DNA from: Lantana camara
Taxonomy: Eukaryota > Streptophyta > Magnoliopsida > Lamiales > Verbenaceae
Assembly: GCA_037501455.1 (NCBI GenBank)
Contig: CM074862.1
Coordinates: 53,475,501-53,539,500, forward strand
Direction of reading: 5' to 3'
DNA: 64,000 bases
The stretch's first letter is position 1, and each line of letters starts with the position of its first letter. The notes under the pieces are model-generated. The model saw nothing but the letters and a program-made list of their open reading frames with translations, was not told the origin of the DNA and did no database searches. This document shows, one piece after another, positions 1 through 10,159 of the stretch. The translations under genes were made by a program, and so were the position numbers.

Positions 1-1166
1 AACGTAAACCATAAAACAAAAACAAACACTGAACATACCAATGTAAAGGTCTCATCAAGAACTTTGAAATGCCCAACTCAATTGCCGAAAAAGTCACCGG
101 AAAGATGGGCGGCGTTTGACCTCCACGCACTGTCACTGACCGCCACCTAAACGGTGGAATCTGGAGTCGAGTGAATGGGGAATTATAGTTCTCGTCGTTC
201 CGAACAACTTCCGTGAAGAGTCCATCGCCAAAAGACCGCAAAAAAGGACCCCGATGGCCGTCGAAATTTCTGCTGCCGCTACAACACCAAAAACCACCAG
301 GTATGGCTATTGTTTGCTCGAACCGATACCGAAAATGAACTCAGTAGGTCAAAAAACATAGGAAAGCACCAATCTTCATTGAGAAAAACCACTGGAACGC
401 GGTGGAACCACCGCCACACTGTTCACGCGCCGCCGTTCGGCGTCAGATCACCGCGCCACCAACACCAAAATTTGCGCTGCCAAGAGACGTCCAAAGCCCA
501 GTCATCTTCTGATCACTTCCGTCACCGTAGACCACCGCGAACCATCGTGAACCACCGCTGATCTTTCAACGCGACTGAAATCGCGAAATATCTCCACTAC
601 GCTTGGTTTCAGGCCACGATTTTGGTATCATCGTGTTGGGCTCGACGAGCTAATCAACTTTGACTATTCATACGTCGAATTCCATCGAGAAACGGGCAAG
701 TTGTGGGTTTGTGTATGTTTAAAGTGTGAGTGTGTATGTTTATCGCTGGGAACGAGAGAGAACGAGAGAGAGAGAGAGAGCTGGAGTTTGCACGTAAAAC
801 GAAGATCTGGGTGTTTTATCCCGGGTCCTCAACATACAGAACGACTGAAAGAAGGCTTAACGGCGTCAGAATTGGGCAAACTTAAAATCTACGCACTCAT
901 CTCGATGCCCGAACGCGTTGAAGGGGTCCAAAAGGTCGAAACCTCGATCGAACGAGAAATGACGGAAAACCCCTAAAAAGAAGAAAATAACTAACAGTCC
1001 CCTAAACTCATAAAGAGTTGAAAATAGGGCCACGCAACGCACAGAATCACAGAATTAAAACATTAAAAGGACATAAGCAGCAAGTAAAACTAAATTAAGA
1101 AATTAGGCACACAAGGAAATCCACACGTGGCGTTTGCTCGGAGGGTCGAAAAAGCGGGGTGTCACA
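1..1166 (-). repeat. Partial 3' LTR of element E (minus strand), cut by the window edge
   Basis: In the minus direction the LTR begins at 1166 with TGTGACACCCCGC, matching the TGTRACRNCCC start shared by the other LTRs here. A C-rich polypurine tract complement lies immediately right of it, so this is the 3' LTR of a minus-strand element. Positions 840-1050 align by eye with the reverse of the A-type LTR (33500-33680) and with the solo LTR (59370-59540), although they are clearly diverged. Short (GA)n repeats lie at about 752-780. Small ORFs inside are not coding-like. The rest of the LTR lies outside the window. Confidence 0.75.
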
Positions 1167-1216
1167 ATCTCTCCCCCCCCCCCCCCCCCCCTTCAGAGAA
1201 CCTGGTCCCCAGGTTC
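1167..1216 (-). other. Polypurine tract and pre-PPT hairpin of element E
   Basis: A run of about 20 C (minus-strand G-tract) directly follows the LTR edge and is the plus-strand priming tract of a minus-oriented element. Next to it, 1198-1216 forms a perfect 8-bp inverted repeat (arms GAACCTGG and CCAGGTTC, loop TCC). The same hairpin with different arms is found before the PPT of the D, A, B, F and J elements. The long C-run has probably expanded, because the spacing from hairpin to LTR is about 31 nt instead of the usual 17-18. Confidence 0.7.
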
Positions 1217-1742
1217 TAGTGCTGAGTTGGACGACTTCGATCACTACAACACTGCCAAAAACCTTGTTCCCAGGGATGTTCGTGGCTCGGATCCCCATCC
1301 AAATGTTCTTCATACCGCTAAGGTGTGCCTATGGACCCGATCACTGGTTGTTCAATATCCACATCAGACCTTTCGGGGTATGATAGTGTGTTTAGAAGAT
1401 AGATCGTGGAAGCAGGATTGAATTGTTATTTAAGTGTTGGATATCGAGGATTGTAATGTCCGACGCTTTAGGAAGAGGAATCTTCAAAATCAAATCAAGA
1501 GGTGAAACGAATCACTACCGTGGAAGATTCCCGAACTATGGTGAATGGTACATTAAGCATCCATGGCATATACATGCAGGCAACTTTAACTCAAACAATT
1601 TCGTGATGCTAAGTGCTTTGCTCGCTTGTTGTATTAGTTACTTTTATGTAATTTATAATCGATGCCTTCGATAGTTCCTATATGTTCCTTACGTGATGGT
1701 GTGTGTGCGAGTTTACTTAACTGTCCTCTTGGGTTGTTTGTG

Positions 1743-1876
1743 GAGTGATGGGGTCCTCTCATTGCTTATTTGAGAGATGGGGTTCTCTAATTACTTGTTT
1801 GAGAGACGGGGTCCTCTCATTGCTTGTTTGAGAGACGGGGTTCTCTTGTTGCTTGTTTGAAAGACGGGGCTCTCTC
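1743..1876 (+). repeat. Tandem 29-bp hairpin array (five units) of element D
   Basis: Five 18-nt units start at 1743, 1772, 1801, 1830 and 1859, exactly 29 bp apart. The best unit is GAGAGACGGGGTCCTCTC. Each has GAGAGA-like and TCTCTC-like arms around a CGGGG/TGGGG centre. A period of 29 is not a multiple of three, so the repeat is not maintained as a peptide repeat. Related arrays occur in element A (37901-38068) and element F (49663-49824). Confidence 0.8.
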
Positions 1877-1908
1877 ATCACTTGGTTTAAAGTTCAGAAC
1901 TCGAGAAT

Positions 1909-1945
1909 GGACCTGGGGACCAGGTCCTCTTAAGGGGGAGAGAAT
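1909..1945 (+). other. Pre-PPT hairpin and polypurine tract of element D
   Basis: Arms GGACCTGG (1909-1916) and CCAGGTCC (1920-1927) with loop GGA form a perfect stem. The purine tract AAGGGGGAGAGAAT follows at 1932-1945 and abuts the LTR start TGTAATGCC at 1946. This marks the LTR at 1946 as a 3' LTR. Confidence 0.85.
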
Positions 1946-4872
1946 TGTAATGCCATAGCTTTCAAATTATGCATTTCATGATATTTGTGAATTATTTGAT
2001 CAAGTGACTACGTGAAATTTTATCAGCTTGTAATTTATGGCATGATTCATATTCAATTGATTGCGTTATTTAATTTCCTTGATTTGAATACTTGCAATTA
2101 TGATTTAATTTATAACTTTGTGGATTCAATTACAAGAGTATGTATTTAATTCCCCGAGCATGATTTAAGTGATTTAGCATAACATATATATATTCCACTC
2201 CATTTCAACGTATGCCTTTAGAGCCTTATATATATATGTATATAATCATCTATCATGCATGCCAAGTTGATGCATCTCTAAGAAGCAAGGGTTTAAGTGT
2301 AATTAAGTTTAAGGCCAAGACATATATATATATAGCTTGACTCATATAATTATATACATACCTTATCTTCATTTTTCTTCCATGAGATAAGCCAAGATAT
2401 TTCCATCTCTCTCTCTCCCTCTCATACATCGATCCAACCTAAGAAGCAAGAGACCAAGATTGTCTTCCATTTTCTTCAAGAACCTAAGCTCGAGACTTTA
2501 TCATCTTCATTTCCTTCCATTTCTTCCACTTTCAAGGTAAGATATATGTTGGTATAATTGATGGAATTTCAATATTTGTTAGGGTTTGTAAATAATAGTA
2601 ATTCCTTGACTTGAAATGGAATATTTGTGATGATCATGAACTTGTTAATGCATTTCCATCATAAGTTACATGAAGGTATGAGCATGAGTGATCATTTCCA
2701 ATTTCTAAGGATTCATGTTAGGTTTTGATGAATTTATACAAGTATTCTTGGAGTAATTGGAGCCTAATTGATATATATGAACCATATGCAGTTATATGAT
2801 AGTTTTGAGTTGATTTCTTGATGTGGTTCGGTGTTGGGAAGGCTTGGGAGCCATTTCCGAGTGTATGCACTGTTTTCCCCTGTTTTTTCTCCCAAATCTC
2901 CTCCAAACGCCCGTTTGGGGCCCTAGTTATAACACCAAACGCACGTTTGGGAACCTACTGCCTCACCCGAGAGATTCCAAACGCTCGTTTCTGCTTTTAG
3001 TTCATTTTTCAAACGGGCTTTTACCCCATCAAACAAACTCGGATTAACCTGACTTTTGAACTGTTGGAAAACTTTTGAAATGTGGAATACTCTCCAATTA
3101 GAATCATCTCATTATCATTTCTAGTTTGAGAGATATAGCCATTTCAATTTGGTGTCGCAACTTTACGAGAAATCTGCAATCACCTAACTTCGAGCGTACG
3201 CCATTTTCTCCTCGTTTTGAAATAGAATACGAGCCATATATCCTCGGAAAGGTCTTTGTGTCTGGTTTCATACCCAATAAGAAAAACTCAATTCCAACTT
3301 CTAGAACTCAACATATTCCAGCTTTCCTACAGCATGTGCGTTTTCGAAATTGTCGGTTTTTACTTAACTTCACTAAAACCTCCCTTCTTGCATTCCCTTC
3401 ACTCCTTTGGCTCCTGTATGTGGTTTCTATGATTGATATACTTGGTTTATTGTTAATCATGCTCCTATTTGACACTTCTTGGTACTTAATGGCTCAAACG
3501 TGATTGTGTGACTCCATGCCTTATACGAATTAAACTTGAAATGTTTGAATGATATGAATATGTGACTCCTTGAGACTTAATTTCATCTCTTAGATGTTAA
3601 TTGATTATCATACATGTTTAAGTGTTACTTGATTGCTATGTTATTTGGATATTAATGTGTTGGGAGTTCATTTATTTACATAAGCATTGCCGTGCGTCAT
3701 ACTTGGTTTCATATTGAGTTTCGTCTCACGAGTACACGTTTTTTTCCTTTCTTGTCCAGTTCATCTCCAGGGCGGAGATCATTGATCGTATGGACACTTT
3801 CTTTTATCCTTGTCTTGTTTCGTCGCTCTTTAGGTGAGGTTTAAATTCTAGATATATAAAACCCATACGACCCTATGTGATGTTTTAAGCGAAAATGTAT
3901 CTATATATTTATAGTTTTCCAAACCTTATTGATTTTAAACGGATCTCATGAATGAACTGAACGGACTGAATTGATTGATTGGTTTGGCGAGTATATTGTA
4001 CTGCACTGTGGGCCCAAGGTTAGTGTATTGAACCTACAAGGAAAGCAAAGGGCTGACGGGTAACTCTTGCACTATCCTGACCATTTTGGGATAACCTCTG
4101 AATCCACCAGGAGGTTTGGTGGAGGAAAAAATCCCTTACGTGGGAGTGATGTTCCCGACGTAAGCCATGATTCGATGGTTGGGTCTTGCAAGCCCACCAT
4201 CACCCGGAGAAAAAAGGGTTCATGAAAATGCTAATTGATCTCACGTTAATTACTTGTATGATCACCTAATAAATGGAAACATTCACTTTTAGAGTAACGG
4301 TTGGAGAATGCCCTCAGTCGCCGGGCCACGGATTGAATTGGTAATGATTGAACTATTAAATTGAATAGTTGTAATCTCGGGCGAGGATTTACTTTATTCT
4401 TGAACTTATATTGATTTCTTTTTTATAAAATCTTACCCGAGATTATAGCTTGCATGATATGTGCGCTTATATTTATTTAAACCCCTCACTCAGTCTTTCA
4501 TAGACTGACACCTCACTTTTCAGGTTTTGCAGGTTGAGTGCTAGGCGGGATTGAGTCGGGGCAAGTCTTTTATTTTGAGTCTAGCACAGCTCATTTATAT
4601 TTGAAGCTGATGTATTTTATGACTCATTTATGTCACTTTGAGAGATTGTACATTGATAGATTGGAAACGGACTAGAATGATTATATTATGCTTCCGCGTT
4701 ATTCGTTATGCATTGTTGTAATTAATTGAGGGTTAGTCCCGCCTAGCTAGAGAGTAGTTTTTCTATTGTCTCTCGTTCACTATAGGCTTGATTCATGTAT
4801 GGACCGTCCATTCCATATATGGATTAAACTATAGTGCGGGGGATGTGGCTACCTTGCGTTCCGCGTGCTACA
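1946..4872 (+). repeat. 3' LTR of element D (about 2.9 kb)
   Basis: It starts TGTAATGCC after the PPT and ends GCGTGCTACA. The last 140 bp carry the U5-like module shared with the other families: CCGCCTAG, a GTATGGACCGTCCATT-like stretch, and GCGGGGGATGTGG. It contains a splice-donor-like CAAG|GTAAGA at 2536/2537, a palindrome cluster (2903-2990), a hairpin at 3763-3779 (arms ATCTCC and GGAGAT, loop AGGGC), and an acceptor-like TTTTGCAG ending at 4532. The 5' LTR and most of the internal domain are absent. The right flank is a foreign RT gene, so D inserted there. The left half was lost, so no target duplication can be checked. Confidence 0.85.
2903..2990 (+). repeat. Palindrome cluster in the D LTR (CCAAACG arms)
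   Basis: CCAAACGCCCGTTTGG (2903-2918) and CCAAACGCACGTTTGG (2935-2950) are 7-bp inverted repeats with 2-nt loops. A shorter one (arms AAACG and CGTTT, loop CT) lies at 2979-2990. The centre CG-CC-CG is the same as in the palindromes of the C, H, F and J LTRs, where the arms differ. Confidence 0.75.
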
Positions 4873-5202
4873 TCGCCACTGTAAAACTGTCTCAATCTGT
4901 GAAGGATCCACTTCTAGACCTCTACTCGAGACAATGTGGCCAAGAAAAGTAACCCTGTCAATCCAGAACTCGCACTTACTGAACTTTGGATACAACTGGT
5001 GCTCTCTCAATGTATCCAACACCACTCTGAGATGTCGAGCATGATCTTCCGGAGTCCTCAAATACACCAATATATCATCTATGAAAATCACAACAAACTT
5101 GTCGAGGTAGGGACGAAAAATCCGGTGCATCATATCCATGAAAGCTATAGGGGCATTCATTAATCTAAACAGCATCACTACGAACTCATAATGCCCATAC
5201 TA
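4873..5202 (-). pseudogene. pol: Reverse transcriptase fragment (Ty3/gypsy, Tekay-like)
   Basis: About 110 residues of the RT palm and connection region are readable on the minus strand. It contains a NAP..FMDMM.RIFRP segment, the catalytic motif FIDDIL, and FSKCEFW followed by FLGHIVS. It aligns by eye with residues 190-280 of the B-element RT but is clearly a different copy. Similarity stops at about 5202 upstream. Downstream the gene is cut at 4872/4873 by the D LTR. No gag, protease or integrase from this copy is visible, so it is a dead fragment. Confidence 0.8.
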
Positions 5203-6390
5203 TTAGAATAGTACCCTAGAAAGCCGATTGGCTATAATTTGCTTTGAGACTTTCCTTATATCACAGACAATCTTTGAATAATATACGATTGATTATTATC
5301 ATAGGCAAACACTTCTTTATGTGCAATACATGTTGTGTGTTTCCATTATGTGCACATGTATTAGAACTCCCCTAATCTATAAGACTGTTATGGACTTTGT
5401 CATTAGGTGAATGGCACATTAAACAAGCCCTAACTCAAAGCTGGATTAGAAATAACTCCAAGTCGATGAGTCCAACAAATAGTGGGAGTGTTGATTAGGC
5501 TCGATTGAGACTTGCTCATGGGCTTGCATCCTTAAGAAGGATCATCCTGTTTCATGGGGTGTAAAGTGCATAAGGTGATGCGTACGCAATACATTAGGGT
5601 GCTCGTTATTAGAACGAGTACACTGAGGTATCCCGCGTGAGAAGATTCCTAAATGGGAAAAGACGTTTCCACTTCAGGAAGAGGAAATTTCCAGATTAGA
5701 AAATATCTCACAAGTCAATAGCGTGAGTAAAGTAATCCTTTGAGTTGAGATTCCATTAATGCTTTGTGGGCTAACTCTGTAGTCTTTGGTATAAGCTTTA
5801 AAGGATGTCTCACTAGACAACTGATTCAAGGCTTATGCTGAGGCTACACAAGTGGCACATGGAAGCATATGAGAATCAACAAAGGACCTACACTTGCTTT
5901 AATGCAAGAAGATCTCTTATTGCATAAGTCATTCATATGCCATCCTAAACCCTCGGCCGAGGTAGTGGATCAAGACATCAACAAAAGGGTTTCTTGAAAT
6001 TCTGGTGTTGAATCTTCAAGGCTAATAACATGGAGTTATATTTCATTACTCACCATCGTGATAGAAGGCGGGGTTACCTACAAGGATCCGGGGATCGTAG
6101 TCTTTTCTAATTGGAGCCATGTTCTTTGGTGTCCTTACAACGGTGGACCAAAGCTCTCTCATCTTTACAAAGTGCCCCATTGGAAGAGAAGTCAGGATAG
6201 GAACCACAAGGAAGGAGGTTGAAAGCCATGTTTTGTCAATTCCTAAGCTTAAAATCAAGAGAGAATATCTCTTCGTTACGAGTGGAAGTGAGGATTTGGA
6301 GTAGAAGACTGATTTGAGGAATAGTCCCCCAATTTTCATGGTAGCTGGTGAAGGAATGGTAAAATAGTGGATCATCCATTCAAGGGAGAA
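5203..6390. other. Unassigned stretch without a recognisable gene
   Basis: No ORF resembles a known family. The sequence is less A/T-monotonous than the LTRs and has no visible terminal or tandem repeats. It may be a decayed LTR or internal fragment of another retroelement. A minus ORF at 6046-6375 (109 codons) shows no motif I recognise. Confidence 0.4.
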
Positions 6391-6723
6391 ATGAAGAAAT
6401 TTTGAAGATGTTTAGATTCAAGGATTTTATCAGCGATGAGATGAAGACCCTCAAGAGAACTCAAGTTCGGGTAAGGAAGAAGTCAAATTGGAAGGAGTTA
6501 GTGAGAACCGATCGATGTGGAGATCTCAGGTTCATGGAAAGCCAAGGTGCCAAAGGTTCTATCTTTGGTCGGATTGAAGTTTGTTTTCTAGATCAAAGCT
6601 GAATTGTCGTGTTGTAAGGCTTAATTGAAATCAATGATAAAGAAAGGAAAAGAGCTTTTCGAGGAAATTGTGAAATCAAGTGTAAGCAAGTTGGAGGACG
6701 AGTTCATTCCACCAATCTGAACT
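6391..6723 (+). mobile_element. Fragment of a non-coding (LARD-like) internal domain
   Basis: The stretch aligns by eye with element A at about 35690-36130 and partly with G at about 61720-61800. Shared landmarks are GAAGATGTTTTAGATTC-like text, a TTTTATCTTCGGCCGGAT-like stretch and GATAAAGAAA. It is plus-oriented and is cut at 6723/6724 by the left LTR of the B composite. It has no coding motif. Confidence 0.6.
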
Positions 6724-8420
6724 TGTAGCGCCCCAACGCCACAACCCCGCACCGTTGTATCACCCAAGTAACTAGGAAGCTTTATTACTCGAGAGATACT
6801 TCGGCGAACGGACAGAACATAACAAAGATCAGAGTAACCAGTGTTGCCAACGCAGCGGAATTTCAGAATAATTTTAAACTTTTGAAAACATGAATGCAAC
6901 ACAGTAGTATATGCATAACCACAGAAACAAGCAGCCATAATATTAACATAAAACCTTAGTCCAATAGGAAAACAAAGGAACATAATAAAAACGGAGTCCA
7001 AGTAATTCAGGTCGTAGCCTGAACAAGTTCTCATAGTAAAACATGCAACGTAAAGGTAGAGGTAACCACGACTATGCAGGACAAAGGAAAAGTAACTAGC
7101 AATCCTGACTTAACAAAAGACCTCCTATAGCTTCAAGATACCTCTAGGAAGCGCCGGGATGCCTACCTGAAACCATGAGGTCAGAAACCAGGGAAGAGGT
7201 ATTAGTCAAAAGGGACTAAGTGAGGTAATTTGCAGTAAGAAAGAGTAATTGGACTTGAAGGGTTTTGAAAGACTTTCTTAGCGACTTTTCCTCAAACCGG
7301 AAAGAAACTCTTTTATCTTAAAACAGGATTTTTCACAAGCACACACATCAGAGGTTCTGGTTCATATATACTTTAAAACGGGAACAGGGTACGGGATATT
7401 TTCCAAAAGTATGAACCAGACTTTAAAATCAAAGTTTGCCCGCAAGCTAGGCCATATCCATCCTTTACTCCTCAAAACATTTACAAAGTTGGTATCGAGA
7501 TCCGTTAGGACCCCGACACCCATAATCACATGCACCACCCCTTCTCCCCTTATTGTCGCGCCCAGGGAGCTACCCCGCGGTGATATGCAAAACAGGAGGA
7601 ATTTACCACCTCTCCCGACCTTCGATGTGGAGTAACCAACATCCGATTAAACCATCATCAAGGTCATTACGGCGGCTAGTATCATAGTAGCCATTGGCGC
7701 ACGCCTCCCGGTCTACTACTAACCATACCGCCAGGGCCCAACACAACAAAGTTTCCAAAGCTTGTTTTTAGAATAACAAAGGTGCATAAGCACACAGAGT
7801 TCAGATGACTGAACCTTTAATCAAAGTAGTATAACAGTGAATAGAACGTATATCAGAGATCATTGACTTTAAACTCGAAGCATTGTCCCAAACGGGAAAA
7901 CGTTAACTTGAAAGATAGGAATCTTTGCACCCGAAGGCGTTGATTTTGAAATCATTTGAAAACGAAGGAATATTCATGGTTCCAGTTGAAATAGTTTAAA
8001 CCTCACCTATTTATTTAGATAAGCTGATAGTTGGTAGAAGACAGCGTTCACACAGTACCCTGCGGATCCCAGAACTCGGTATTATCTCCTGTAAGTGACA
8101 GACTACTATGAGCTTAAGGGTCTGAGTCCCACACATGATTAATGATGCATGATTGAGTGCGGGTAGTCAAGTATTGAAGTGTAAGATTGAAAAGAGTACG
8201 ACACATTTAAACAAGGGATAATCTTTCCCGAAGAAAGAATTCGGGCAAACGATTAGTCTCATTAGAAAGCTCGTATCAAAAGCTTAGGGGTATGTTCTTA
8301 GGGTCTTAGAACAACCCCAATGTGAACTTTGAAATCTACTTTGATCCCTTGTTTTTGAGAATTTTCGAAAAAGGCTTTGACCGTTGAAATCGTCTCTTTG
8401 AAATGATCAATTAGGTTAAA

Positions 8421-8493
8421 AGTCAAAATTCCTGGTCAAGGTCAAAGTCAAAGTCAAAGTCAAAGTCAAAGGTCAAGGGTCAAAGGTCAAAGG
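8421..8493 (-). promoter_or_regulatory. Tandem TTGAC (W-box core) array in the B LTR
   Basis: Ten copies of GTCAA (TTGAC in the element sense) occur in 73 bp. Five are perfect GTCAAA hexamers in a row, followed by three in GGTCAA context. TTGAC[CT] is the known core bound by plant WRKY factors. The middle LTR (about 17681-17740) and right LTR (about 26700-26765) each have eight copies. The array could be a stress-responsive enhancer or simply an expanded hexamer repeat. Confidence 0.6.
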
Positions 8494-8504
8494 TTACTAT
8501 TCAA

Positions 8505-8830
8505 GTATACGGTATATATACTGTATGTATACTGTACTTATACTGTATGTATACGTGTATTTATATAGTATGTATACGGTATTTATACTGTCTGTATACG
8601 GTATTTATACGGGGATACCTACCGTATTTATACAGTATTTATACAAGGTACATATAGTATTTATACAAGAATACATGCCGTATTTATACTAGAATACATA
8701 CGGTATTTATACAAAAGTACATACGTATTTATTAGGGAAATACACATAGTATTTATACGAAAGTATACACGTATTTATACGTATTGGAATCAAATACGTA
8801 TACGTATATTATACATGTATACCATAACAT
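8505..8830 (-). repeat. Array of GTAT-NN-ATAC palindromes in the B LTR
   Basis: Many near-copies of GTATTTATAC and GTATGTATAC (arms GTAT and ATAC, 2-nt centre) are strung together with short spacers. The same array is present at about 17750-18060 and 26775-27090. Translations of it give only monotonous Tyr/Ile/Val peptides, so it is not coding. It lies directly next to the TTGAC array in all three LTRs. Confidence 0.7.
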
Positions 8831-10122
8831 ATATCAATTGGTCAAGTAATTATATGTAACAATTAATTAAACATATAACATTTAAAACTATAGGTTATAC
8901 TTTAATTATGTAACATTAAATAACATGTAACATTTAATTAAATCATGAAATAAATTAAATTACTTAAGTATGATCATAAAATAATTAAAATGTAACATAT
9001 AACATGCTAGCATAATTGTCAGATAATTAATTTGTCACAAAATTAAATTATGTAACACATTTCATAATAAACTATACTATAAGAAATATAATTCATAATT
9101 CATGAATAATTAAAGCATAAATTAAATCACATAATTCATGCAAAAAATAAAACATAAATTAAATCCTAAACCTAGCATAATTAATAAATAAATTAAAACA
9201 TAAAATTAAACACAAATTAAAACATAAATTAAACTAATTAAAACATAAAAAAAAAAATAAGAAAACTAACCTTAAAAGGGGGAGGAGTCCGGCCACTAGG
9301 GTGAGAGGAAGAGAATGGAGTGAGCACAAAATGAGACCCCAACACACTTATTTATAGTTGTTGGGAAGGACCAAAGTGCAAATAATATTTATTTTAGGGA
9401 CTTAAGGTGGGGTACTTTATGAAATTTCCAAAAATAGGTTTCCTTCTTTACATAATTGTCACAGCAGGGGTATTCTGGTAATTTCACCTTTCTCCTGCAT
9501 ATTTTTGAAGTTGGAAAAGTGTCCAAGAGCTAGGAAATAAAATTAGCTTCGAAACGGTTACTCACGGGTCGAAATCGGACGTACGGTTTAAAAGTTATAA
9601 GCTTCGGAAGATTTGATTTTCTTGAATTTTGAAAATTAATTAAATTATGAAATAAATACTAGGATAAGATTTGAAGATCCGAAAGGCTTTCCAAAAATGT
9701 AGAAAAATTCGAGGAACGTTATGGTGATAATCTCAAGGGCTAAATCATTCTAACGAAGGAAATATTTCTTACCGACGGGAATTCTTATTTGAAAATAAAT
9801 TCTTAAATTGCTCTGGACACATAAACGAAACCTCAAAGCATTGAAAAGATAGTTGAAAAATTCCAAGAAAGTAGGTATAGGTTCTTTGAGGTCTGTTGAA
9901 TAAAACGGTATAGTGCCGGTTCGGAAATAAGTAGTGCTTATAGGGTTTAAAGGTAGTTTCCCCCCCCCCCCCCCCTTTGATCACCTAATATCACATATGA
10001 GCACTCAATTCATGTAGGGATGCATGATATGATTTATTTAAAATACGGATCAAGTTCTATAAACGCCCTTACGTTGCCCTTAGTTTACCTTTATTGATCT
10101 GGTCCCGAAACGGGCTGTCACA

Positions 10123-10159
10123 ATCTCCCCTCCTTAAGAAGAATCTGTCCTCAGATTCT
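10123..10159 (-). other. Polypurine tract and pre-PPT hairpin of B1
   Basis: AAGGAGGGGAGAT in the sense strand directly abuts the 3' LTR (10123-10135). Next to it a 7-bp stem (arms AGAATCT and AGATTCT, loop GTCCTC; 10140-10159) overlaps the last codons of pol, upstream of its TAA stop at 10134-10136. The B2 copy has the same stem with one loop change. Confidence 0.8.

Larger units (their letters stand above)
1217..1945 (+). mobile_element. Junction region and 3' end of the internal domain of element D (non-coding)
   Basis: At least 1520-1945 is the 3' end of a plus-strand element. It aligns by eye with element A around 37530-37580 (both contain ACACTAAGC/ACATTAAGCATCCAT-like text), carries a hairpin array, and ends in a PPT just before an LTR at 1946. 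1217 to about 1430 should belong to element E (minus), whose PPT ends at 1216. The exact breakpoint between E and D cannot be placed. No ORF resembles a retroelement protein. Confidence 0.55.
6724..10122 (-). repeat. Left LTR of the B composite (3' LTR of B1)
   Basis: In the element sense it starts TGTGACAGCCCG at 10122 and ends CGCTACA at 6724. It contains ten GTCAA/TTGAC units (8421-8493), a palindromic AT array (8505-8830) and a C15-16 tract at about 9961-9976. It differs from the middle and right LTRs at several sites, for example a single instead of duplicated ACAAGCACAC unit near 7336. A splice-donor-like AAG|GTTAGT occurs in the sense strand near 9271, at the matching place in all three LTRs. 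Confidence 0.9.

Noticed and set aside
1172..1191. Poly-C runs (also about 9961-9976 and 28230-28246) as functional i-motif or G-quadruplex sites.
   Set aside because: Single homopolymer runs next to a PPT or inside LTRs. Their length varies between copies and may be sequencing-prone. The middle B LTR lacks the run altogether.
6046..6375. A 109-codon minus-strand ORF as a possible gene.
   Set aside because: No motif, no supporting context, and length compatible with chance.
8505..8830. Short ORFs rich in Tyr, Ile and Val in the AT arrays (also 17689-17980 and 26780-27139).
   Set aside because: They are readings of the GTAT-NN-ATAC repeat and have no sign of a gene.
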